A DNA stretch of 64,000 bases. It comes from Medicago truncatula. Its lineage: Eukaryota > Streptophyta > Magnoliopsida > Fabales > Fabaceae. Numbering within the stretch: position 1 is the first letter of the stretch; every line of letters begins with the position of its first letter. This document shows, piece by piece, positions 54,853 to 64,000 of the stretch. The DNA is taken from assembly GCF_003473485.1 (NCBI RefSeq), contig NC_053047.1, positions 5,905,001 to 5,969,000 of the forward strand, written 5' to 3'. The notes beneath the pieces were generated by a model that saw nothing but the letters and a program-made list of their open reading frames with translations, had not been told where the DNA came from and made no database searches. Made by a program: the position numbers and the translations under genes.

Positions 54853-57846
54853 CGTATAGAAAAACGATGAGATTAACAAAGACGGCTAGGGTTTCATTAA
54901 ATACAAAAAACGAACAGATTAACAAAGACGGTTAGGGTTTCATTGAATACTAATAGCATAGCTCATTACTTTATTATCTAATGCCTATCCTTAAACTCAT
55001 GATACATCATAAGAAGCATTGTGAGTTTGTGAAACAAAATACGAACAACATATTAAATAATATATATTAAACATAACAATGAACACATTTTGTGTTTTTT
55101 ATCCAAAAAAAACTCATTAGTCGTTAACGTATAGTTTAAACTTTAGTATAAAAGAAGTATATAGTTTAAACTTTAAACTTCTAATACGTATATAAAGAAA
55201 ATGGAATTAGATGAATGACAAAAGAAGAAATAAAAAAACTATATGAAAACAAAATTGAAATAGCTACACAAGACAAAACAGAATTATTCTCCCACTTGCC
55301 AAGTACACATGTCATGCATTTGGTGGAAGGATTGTCAAAGTCACAAAAAAAAAGTGGCATTTTGGTAACTTAATTTGAAAACAATGGTATTTTGGTACAT
55401 ATTCAAAACAAGTATAACTGTGTAAAAAAGCCCCCTATTTATCTTCTTCTATCCCCCTATATACTTGAAAGCATCTTCTTATATACCTGGGATTTAGAAA
55501 TTTCAACTACCTCAGTGAATTTCTTAAGTGACCATTATTCTATGACGAAGTGTCTATTTACTAATCAAGATAGTGTATTTTTAAACAAAATATATATAAA
55601 AAGAGAGCATAATTTGAGCTTCTCTTAATGGAAAAAAAAAGTATTTTAATTTATTCATTCAGACAACATGAAGTTTTTTAGTATTCTTGTATAATCTATT
55701 GTGTGGTGGATCTTGTATAATTTCTTTAATTCAAATATATATTGTATTTTATTGTGAAAATATATATAAAATGCATTTATTATGAGTTAATATTATATTA
55801 TAAATACTTGTGACCGCATCACATCCTTCGATTCCTTTATAATTTACAACTCACACAAAAATATCGTCATCGGTTACACCTTCGCACTGGTCATAGAACT
55901 GGTTGTTGGAGGTTCGATCTTCGGCACCCCGACCTATAACCAAGCAAATTAATGAGGTGCTTTAAAGTAACCTCTCCTTTTATATTTTGTTTCCACCAAA
56001 AACATTTATTTTGACCTAAAATGTTTATTTTATGTCACTAAATTGTTGTGCAAAACTTAAAAGGTACCAACATTTAAACATTTTTTAAATCAATACATGT
56101 CAATAAATTGAGTAAAAATATATATGTGATTAAAGATGTGAGTTATTGAGAATATTTTGGTACTTTAAAATGAAAATAAAATATCTTCATCATTATATCT
56201 TTAAATCAATATATGAGAGTACTTAAATAAAGTTGTAATAACTGTGTTAAGGAGTGTTGGCGTCTCCCACAACAAGGAGTATCTAAGGATGGAATGACTG
56301 AGTGCAAGTATACAGGGTTCAAGTTATAGTATAAAAAGATATTGATCCCACAAGGATTGTGACACTATAGCTTCCTATATATAGCTTTCCGTTAAATAAA
56401 TTGTTTGCAAGAAAATAGAATAATAAATTGTTGCATTGATATTATTAAGTGACACTTATTTTAAGACGCGAAGAACAAATACTAAAAAGACAATAAAAGT
56501 AAGATGAAAAAGAAGTACTAATTTATCCTTAAAATCAGTAGGATTGTTTCTGCAGGGAGTTGCATATTTCATAAGCATTTTCACAATATTTATCACATTA
56601 ACTGTTTGGGTATAAAATGTTTGTTTGTGTAAAACTATTTTTCTATCCGACATAAAAGTAAAACGAGAAGAGATAGGGCTATTTCACTTGGGGTCAGAGA
56701 CATCAACCAAGCGCAACAACTGCAATCTCTCGATCAAATAACGGATTCTAGCTTTTTAAACGATATTATTACAATCATTCGACAATATCATTCGTGTCCA
56801 AATGATATCGTTATTTCTAAGGGATTGTTTAAATGTCGATTTCCCAAACATTTAAATATTCACAACGTCGATTGGATCGTTTAATTGACGATTTCCCTAC
56901 CGATTAAATGACCCAAAAGCATTAAGTTCTAAATTAAAAGTGATTATCAAATATTAACATCTATGTCTAGAATGAAAACTTAAGATAGATTGTTATCTAG
57001 TTCTTAGACCCAAAAGTATTTGTCAATATCATTTTGAATCTCAATAAAGCATTAAACACAAGAATAACAACAATATTGAATAAATAAGCTAGAACCATAT
57101 ATTAAAAGATCAAAAGATTACATAATAGCTTGTTTGAATACCTCAAAACCCACAAGGGTAAATGTAGCTACATATGTCTATGATAGCTTTGCAAATGATG
57201 AAAAAAGATGAAGATTCAATGCCTAGATCCATGATGTCTCAACAAATCTTGGGTTGAATCTACTCCTAACTACCTTGCTTTGTGTTTCTCTCTCTAGAAA
57301 ATGCCATATTCTCTCTCTAAAAACCAGAAAATGTATTAATAAAACAGTAGTGTATGAGAAAGAGAAGAGAAAACTATTTATATTGGATTGTCTCTGCACC
57401 AATAGGGTTGTTCCACATGGCCCTTATCCACTTGATCTTCCTGAATTTCGCCACAACTTCGCCAGTGGCGAACACTCCCTGGCCAAATTTCGCTATCAGC
57501 GAAATATTCGCTAGTAGCGAATTTCTTCAATTCTGCTTCCTAAACTTCGCCAAACTTCGCTAATGGCCAAACCTCCCTGGAGTATTTTCGCTATTAGCGA
57601 AATATTCGCTAATAGCGAATTTCTTGTGAACTTTGGCAATTCTTGACCCTTGCTTGTATTTCTTGCACAAAAAAGGGTAAAGTAAGGCATGCAAAGCATA
57701 AATGGTATTAAGGCACATAATTGGAGCTTTTTCATCAATAATTTGTAAAAAAATCATCAAAAATGCCTAAACTAACACATGAATTAGATCATTTTAAGCC
57801 TTATCAACGTACTTTGTCAATTTATGCTATTAACATGAATGTCGTA
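54853..57846. other. Intergenic and old retroelement sequence
   Basis: A tandem pair of about 44 nt (ACAAAGACGG(C/T)TAGGGTTTC) lies at 54872-54955. A tRNA-derived repeat-like stretch is at 55875-55980. 56285-56370 (GTGCAAGTATACAGGG, GATCCCACAAGGATT) resembles a widespread plant LTR-associated sequence; a relative occurs at 15360-15430. 57461-57626 is a palindromic repeat. No supported gene. Confidence 0.45.
57461..57626. repeat. Two about 97-nt repeats made of TTCGCTA/TAGCGAA palindromes
   Basis: Two units (57461-57528 and 57556-57626) each contain TTCGCTATNAGCGAA and ATTCGCTANTAGCGAA palindromes followed by TTTCTT. Both could form cruciforms or hairpins. Confidence 0.8.
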
Positions 57847-58679
57847 TGTCATACCCCAAATTTTGACCACTTTTCTCTATTCTTACCCATTTTATTCGTA
57901 TTTTTAAAGTCGGAAATTTTCGTCGTTTCAGACAAAATTTTGGCAAAGAGGTTACTTTGAAGTACCTCATTTTTTGATTCCGAGTCGGGCCCTCTTCCCT
58001 CTTTGTTTTCTTTTTATTTTAGTATTTAATTTCCATCTTTTATTAGTTTTAATTTTAGTTTTGATTTTAAAATTAGTTACTCTTTTTTAGTTTATTTTCT
58101 GTTTTTATGTTATAATGTCAATGAGTCCAAAAAATCCCAGCAAGGGTCCAAGAGGCAGATTCCGAGGGTCAAATTTTTGTTTCCAAATCCAGTACATGGT
58201 TGCTGTTTCTGCAACTTGTTTCCTTTTTCTCTTCAACCCTAATGCTATAAAATCAAACCTGCAAAAACAGGAGAGAGGAGGCCGTACAAAACTTTCACAG
58301 AGAAGTCAATCATTGGCAGCCGCAGCTTTCACACAACAAACCCTAATTTCCTTTCCCTTTCCCAATTTTAGAATCAAAATCACAAAAAACTCATGAACAT
58401 TCACATAATCTCAAGAACAACATGAACACACGATGAACCAATTTTTTCCAGCAAGCTAAATCAAACACAAAACACTCAAATCCAAACCTAATCTCACCGC
58501 ACAAACAAGTATCAAGCTCAAATCGCAAACAAGTATCAAGCTCAAATCGGGAAAGAAGGAGAAGAAGATGAGTCGTGAAGAACACTTCCTCACGTAACAA
58601 CCCGACGCGAATCGCACCAAGCATGAAGAAGAAGCGGTAGCAGATCGGAAACCGAGGAGAATAGAAAGAGGTAATGGTT
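57847..58679 (+). mobile_element. Truncated gypsy-type LTR (TGTCATACCCC start)
   Basis: Begins TGTCATACCCCAAATTTTG, an LTR-like start. It shares GAGGTTACTTTGAAGTACCTC with the LTR at 58680 and has a TATA-like CTATAAAA at 58245-58252. It is cut off at 58679 by the next element. A 24-nt tandem repeat lies at 58501-58548. Confidence 0.55.
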
Positions 58680-61600
58680 TGTTATACCCTGTTTTTGGAC
58701 CTAAAAATACTGGGCCCAATTTCATTTCAAACTTTGTCAATTATCAAATTTCAACTGCACAGTTCAAATTGTCTCTGCTTCGCAGTATTTTCAATCACAA
58801 TTTTACCTATGTTTTTCTTGCATAAGACCTTTCAAAATGTCTTTACTTGTCTTGTAAGTCATTCAAAAGTGTCTCTGAATCATTACATTGCTTTTTCTAC
58901 AGTTTATTTCAAAATTTGCAAAAAGTCATACAGAAGGGTATTTTGGTCATTTCCTGCAGTGGGACCCATTTTCATCCTTGTGACTATCTCTGAGTCTTTT
59001 CAAATTCATTTTTGACATTTCATCAGTAAACCCTGTCTAAATTCATTTTAAGTTTGCGTCTGAGTCAGTGTCAGGTCAATTTGAATCTGTTTAGGTCGTT
59101 TTTAGCCCTAGGGGCATTTTGGTCATTTCACATGAAATTTTGGCATGGGGAGGTTACTTTGAAGTACCTCATTTAGGCCATTGGTTCGTTTTAGTCCGTT
59201 TTGTCAATTTTATTTTTGTTTCGCTTTACGTTTGGTCAAATTACGTTTTTATTCAATTTTATTTTTTATTACATTTTGGTCCCTCAATTGAGGTCCCAAA
59301 ATTACATTTCAGTCCAGTTTCTTTTCCAATTTTCATTTTAGTCCTTTTTTGGTCAATTGCAGTTTAGTCCTTAAGTTTTGTTTTTTGCAAGAAGGTCCAA
59401 ATTCCATTTTAAGTCCAAGGCCGTGTCATTCTTTTTTTTTCTTTCAGGTCCAGGTGTCACTTTCTCATTTGTTCAGAGGCACACATGTCATGCTATAAAA
59501 GGTGCACAGTGCCACTCAAAGCCATTAATCACACGCCAACTCATAAACACAAATACAATTTTCTTTTTCTCAGCAACTGAATCAAAACAGAAAAATTTCT
59601 CAGATTCATCAAGAACACCAAGAACACAAAACCCTAACCGTTTTCCAGAAAGCAAGAATCATCAAAATTCGTTGGATTTTCCATTGATTCTCAGAGATTC
59701 CTTAGGAATCATCATCATTGAATCATCTCCTTCGCAATTCAAGGCACGGATTCACTGCAGAAGCAGCAAATTCCAGTACCGATCACGAAGAAGGTTCAGC
59801 GAGAAGAAGAGGGAAAGAAACAAGGTTCTAAACCGGCGAAGAAGATGAAGAAACAGAACCGGTGAATCACCGATTTATTTTCGGTCCAAAGAACAAGCAG
59901 AAGCATCAAAAATCAGCAAGAACAGAATCAAGTTTTCTGAAGAATCTCACAAAATCTCCAATCAAAAATTTCAGGTAAAACTCAGAATCTTTTTAAAAAA
60001 AAATATATAATATCACAGTTGAACCTGTAAAAACATGCAAGCAACACAGATCTAAGATTTCCAGAATTCAAAAGCGAAGCCGTAACCGTAAACACAAAAC
60101 CTAGATCCATAAGGATCTAAGTGTTGAAAGCGAAAACAAGCACTAGAGAGGCAATAAACGACGAAACGATGTAGATCCGTAAAGATCTAAACGTTTTCTT
60201 TCAAAAAAGATCAAAATTAGTTTCAAAACCGTACGAAGTTTTTTCCCGATCTACGTCGTTTCAAGATTCGTTTGTAAAAACCAGTGCCAAAGTCATACTT
60301 AGAATAAGAAGACGAATCGTTTGATGTAGAAGTTTTGAAGTTCTGGAAATTTAGGTCACCGGAGGTGCTTAGGCGCGCCGGAGAAGATGAAGCTTCCGGC
60401 GGACCTTCAAGGTCTCCGCCGTGGCTTCATCCTCACCGGCGGTGAGGGTTTAGAGAGAGATGAGAGAAGAGAGAAGATTTAGAGAGAGGAAGGATTTGCA
60501 AAAATGATTTAAACCGGTGCTAGTTCCCTTTTATAGACAACTGAACCGGACCGGTTCAAGACCGGTCCAATCCCTTCAATCCTGAGCGTTGGATCTAGGG
60601 TTTCCTTCCCTGGATCAATCCAACGCTCCCTGTGCATCCGGATCTTTTAGGTTTGGGCTTTGGTTTGGGCTTAGTCCTTTTTATGTTTTTTTGTTATTTT
60701 CTTGCTAGTTGCACTGCCTTTCTTGCTATCTGAACCTGTTACTTGCCTACATTTTTTATGAAAATTCCTAAAAAAATTCTTAGTTGTTTCTTGGTATATT
60801 TTTGGCATTTTTATGGTGTTTTCTTGCATGTAAAAAAATATTAAAATGGCATGAACAAATTTCCATGTGTTTTTACACTTTTGGGTATACTTTTTGCTAT
60901 GTTTTTGTTCTTGATACTTTGATGTGTGTTATGAATAAATGATACCATATCTTATGATGAATATGCCTCTGGACATGTGCTTCTTTTTGCTGTTTTGAAT
61001 ATGATTTTATGGATTTCTTGTTTTACAAGCAACAAGTGTTTGTTTTAGAGAATAAAGTGTCAAATTTCTCTATGAATTTGGTGTGATACCTTGCTTGCAT
61101 ATGTTTCCATTAATTTCATGTCATGGCTTGAAACAAAATTTCTTGCAAAATTGCCATGATGTGATGATTATGGGTTACAAGCACCTTTAGGTATCACATC
61201 AAAGTTTTTAGGTTTATTGCCACTTTATTACCTTTTCTTTGCCATTCTTATGCATTTCCTTTTGATTACTTCCTACTATTGTGTGCTTTATGATTACTAA
61301 CCATTTCATCTCATGTGCCATACATTTCATAGCATTCCACCACTCTCTCCACTTTCTTTAGCTTAGCATTTATTTTTTTTGCAAGTTTTAATTCATTTGG
61401 TAATGTAATTTGTTATCATTGGTTTGTAGCTTGGCAAAGGGGCCATAGAATGTATTTAGGCAATTTTTGTAATATGGACTATGGACACTATGACGCACCG
61501 ACACGCACACACTCACCTTAGATGTATGCATAGGATTGTATGGTTAGATAAGCGCTTAGGTTTGAACACTTAGGGAAAATCCATCTTTTTTCAAAAAAAA

Positions 61601-62208
61601 ACAATTGAACTTCACTTCAAAAATTTTCATAATAAGTATGAAGTCAACACTTCATTTTTTCCTTTCTTTTTTCTTAAGAAAAATTCAATTCATCTTAATC
61701 ATTTAGACTTTCTTTCTAATCACTAATCAAACCTCACTTTTTTTGCTAAATCTAATGCTCATGAAGCCTCCCAATCTCCTTCTTCAAAACCTTTTTTTTC
61801 AAAACTTAAAATCAAACAATTAAAACAAAAATAGTCTTTTTAGCAAGAACTACGCCGGTTTTGATCCCGTAAAACGGTACGTAGGCAAGGGACTTTAACC
61901 CCTCCAAGCCGAAATAAAATCAAAATTCTACTTCTTCTCACCCCCATTCTTCACTCAAATAAAACTTCTTTTTTTTCAATAAGTAGGCAATAAAAATAAA
62001 GCGTAGAAATAAACTTAGGAGAACGGTTCTTATGGAATACCATAATCGCTCCGGGTGCCTAACACCTTCCCGTAGCGAAAACGACCCCCGAACTTAGAGT
62101 CTAAGGGTTTTTCTCAATTTTGCCCTTCCCAAGAAAAAATAGAGAATATCAACGGTCAAAAGGTTCAAGTCCAATTAATGGCTTGGCACCCCAAAAACCA
62201 TGATAACA
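58680..62208 (+). mobile_element. 5' LTR of an Ogre/TAT-type Ty3-gypsy retrotransposon (about 3.5 kb)
   Basis: Starts TGTTATACCCTG and ends TGATAACA (TG...CA), directly followed by a primer-binding site. It contains promoter CTATAAAA at 59493-59500, a purine-rich leader, GC-rich direct or inverted repeats (CGCCGG, 60360-60440) and the ACGTAGGCAAG motif at 61891 that I associate with legume TAT/Ogre LTRs. Reading frames inside (for example 59378-59848) are not supported as genes. Confidence 0.8.
59493..59500 (+). promoter_or_regulatory. LTR promoter TATA box
   Basis: CTATAAAA in a non-AT-rich context (CATGCTATAAAAGGTGC), 813 nt into the LTR. Transcription of the element would start about 30 nt downstream, which would define the U3/R border. 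Confidence 0.6.
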
Positions 62209-62212
62209 GAAA

Positions 62213-62230
62213 TGGCGACTTCACTGGGGA
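62213..62230 (+). other. Retrotransposon primer-binding site
   Basis: TGGCGACTTCACTGGGGA, five nt after the LTR end. It is complementary to a tRNA 3' end (…TCGCCA) and close to the PBS of Ogre/TAT elements, reported as tRNA-Arg primed. It defines the right end of the LTR. Confidence 0.75.
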
Positions 62231-62925
62231 TTCTTTTTAGCGGGTCGCGCCTAGTTTTTCTTAGTTTATATTTATGCTTTATTTTATTGCTTACATATGT
62301 GAATACTTGTTTACTTTCATTTGACGTGTGGGGTAAGAATATCAAAAGTCCTATACCCGGGCTGAGTGAACTTATGTTTAGGTAGAGATATAATCGACAA
62401 TTCGATCCGGGGGTTGCCTCGTGTATTGGATTATGCGACCAATCTCACATAGCTGAGGCATTTTGAAGGTGATATTGTCGGCGTGTGTTGTCATGCTTAG
62501 GCACTTCACTTTCAATTGTTCGACGAAGCTATGAACCGTAGTTACCAAACCCATCCTAGCCTTTTTAGGACGTAGTGCGGTGGCTAAATTGAGTGTTGTC
62601 TCAAACTTTAGTCGTCACGCGATACTACACTCAAACTAGACCTTCTCACAAATAATCATGGAACGGGTGTCGTCCTGTACTACCATGATATATGTGAGAG
62701 AGGTTGCAGTTTGGGAACTGTGTTAGAACCTTGGTTACTACTATCCAAAGCCTTAGTTCACCGGACGCCGTGTCCAGCCGTAGCCCTGTTACTTTGAATC
62801 TCAACCCATCTTGTTCTTTGTAACTAAACAACACAATCATGCATACATGCATTCATGCATAAACATTTTTCATGCATTCATCGAAGGGCCTAAACAAATG
62901 GAAATTTTTGTAAACAATCACAGGT
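62231..62925 (+). other. Untranslated leader of the Ogre-like element
   Basis: Region between the PBS and ORF1 with no long frame. An ATGCAT-rich stretch lies at 62838-62880. Part of the internal domain; packaging signals are expected here but not identifiable. Confidence 0.6.
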
Positions 62926-64000
62926 ATGAAGAAGACTAAGTGCTACAAGTTCAAGGAAGTGGATTTGGTTAGTTTGAGAGAGTTGGCACTCAAGGTCAAG
63001 AGTCAAACAGGGTTCCGACTCCGATATGGGGGATTGCTTACTTTGCTCCGAACCGATGTGGACGAGAAGCTAGTGCACACTCTAGTGCAATTTTATGATC
63101 CGAGCTTCCGTTGCTTCACTTTCCCGGACTTCCAGTTGGTTCCTACTCTCGAGTCTTACTCCAATCTAGTGGGTTTACCTATAGCCGAGAAGACGCCTTT
63201 CACCGGTCCCGGGACTTCTCTTACTCCTCTGGTTATTGCTAAGGATCTCTACCTCAAGACTTCCGACGTCTCTAACCATCTTATTACCAAGTCTCACATC
63301 CGGGGGTTCACTTCAAAGTATCTTCTTGATCAGGCTAATCTCAGTACTACTCGTCAGGATACACTCGAGGCTATTCTCGCTTTGCTTATCTACGGGCTCA
63401 TTCTCTTCCCGAACCTCGACAACTTCGTGGACATGAATGCTATCGAGATCTTTCATTCCAAGAACCCGGTTCCTACTTTGCTAGCAGATACCTACCACGC
63501 CATTCATGACAGGACTCTCAAGGGCCGTGGGTATATTCTTTGCTGCACATCTCTTTTGTATAGGTGGTTTATTTCGCACCTTCCGAGTTCCTTCCATGAT
63601 AACTCGGAGAACTGGTCTTACTCGCAGCGGATTATGGCCCTCACTCCTGACGAAGTCGTCTGGCTCACTCCGGCCGCTCAGGTGAAGGAAATTATCATGG
63701 GTTGTGGAGACTTTCTCAATGTACCTCTTCTTGGTACTCGTGGAGGAATTAACTACAACCCCGAGCTTGCTATGAGACAGTTTGGTTTTCCTATGAAGTC
63801 GAAGCCCATCAATCTTGCTACATCTCCAGAGTTCTTCTTCTATGCGAATGCTCCTACCGGACAAAGGAAAGCTTTCATGGATGCTTGGTCCAAGGTTCGA
63901 AGGAAGAATGTGAAGCATCTAGGTGTGAGATCCGGTGTTGCTCATGAGGCCTATACTCAGTGGGTGATAGATCGAGCTGAGGAGATTGGTATGCCTTATC
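62926..64000 (+). CDS. ORF1 of the Ogre-like element (partial, open to window edge)
   Basis: Starts MKKTKCYKFKEVDLVSLREL and stays open for 358 codons to the last base; an in-frame TAA lies 15 nt upstream. The frame includes TLVQFYDPSFRCFTFPDFQL, VPTLESYSNLVGLP, LEAILALLIYGLILFPNLDN, FHSKNPVPTLLADTYHAIHD and LLYRWFISHLP. This pattern is typical of the extra ORF that Ogre elements carry between the leader and gag-pol, and is related to the plant mobile domain (transposon-derived) proteins. Function unknown. The 145-aa frame on the opposite strand (63481-63918) is a shadow. No stop or frameshift is seen, which suggests a young element. Confidence 0.8.
   Translation, partial: MKKTKCYKFKEVDLVSLRELALKVKSQTGFRLRYGGLLTLLRTDVDEKLVHTLVQFYDPSFRCFTFPDFQLVPTLESYSNLVGLPIAEKTPFTGPGTSLTPLVIAKDLYLKTSDVSNHLITKSHIRGFTSKYLLDQANLSTTRQDTLEAILALLIYGLILFPNLDNFVDMNAIEIFHSKNPVPTLLADTYHAIHDRTLKGRGYILCCTSLLYRWFISHLPSSFHDNSENWSYSQRIMALTPDEVVWLTPAAQVKEIIMGCGDFLNVPLLGTRGGINYNPELAMRQFGFPMKSKPINLATSPEFFFYANAPTGQRKAFMDAWSKVRRKNVKHLGVRSGVAHEAYTQWVIDRAEEIGMPY

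Noticed and set aside
59378..59848. 156-aa frame in the Ogre-like LTR
   Set aside because: Sits over the LTR promoter and leader, low-complexity Ser/Arg/Lys, no domain.
63481..63918. 145-aa - strand frame at the right edge
   Set aside because: Shadow of the Ogre ORF1, which is open on + throughout this region.

Overview
The window looks like nuclear DNA from a legume, possibly Medicago or a close relative. It is AT-rich, the genes are split by GT-AG introns, and intergenic space is filled with MITEs, tRNA-derived SINEs, L1-type LINE fragments and an Ogre/TAT-type Ty3-gypsy element. This assignment rests on sequence character and family recognition only; no database search was possible.

The backbone is a dispersed tandem family of four amino acid transporter genes of the plant AVT6 (SLC38/Aa_trans) type, all on the + strand, at 1.0-4.5, 29.9-33.7, 35.4-37.9 and 50.9-53.6 kb. 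All four can be spliced into uninterrupted 456-464 aa proteins. Exons 2, 3 and 4 are exactly 153, 204 and 469 nt in every copy. Their flanks are also duplicated, and shared variants are distributed between copies like a mosaic.

Other genes between or beside the copies are: a short TOM20-like gene with a neighbouring kinase-like exon fragment (15.5-16.9 kb, +); a complete seven-exon WNK kinase (18.7-21.3 kb, -); an F-box gene with an optional acidic tail exon (46.2-48.3 kb, +); and a single-exon gene for a C-terminally membrane-anchored protein of unknown function (48.8-49.5 kb, -).

Non-genic DNA, left to right: 5.4-13.95 kb is a degenerate tandem duplication of non-coding DNA with different transposons in each half. 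14.3-15.0 kb is a Copia remnant. 17.0-17.85 kb is an inverted repeat with AT microsatellites and a SINE. 21.6-29.5 kb holds several MITEs and two 5'-truncated LINE insertions with clear target-site duplications. 40.0-42.05 kb is a candidate transposon with GTTAAC-rich ends, a long hairpin and one small gene. 42.1-44.3 kb is a nest of related MITEs. From 57.85 kb to the right edge lies a broken LTR fragment and then a 3.5-kb Ogre-like LTR, primer-binding site, leader and a long ORF1 that runs off the window.

I found no CRISPR array, prokaryotic operon, rRNA or functional tRNA gene. I saw nothing I would call a new biological system. The most unusual items are the 40-42 kb element, the mosaic transporter cluster, the F-box stop codon that overlaps a splice donor, and promoter or intron structures near genes.
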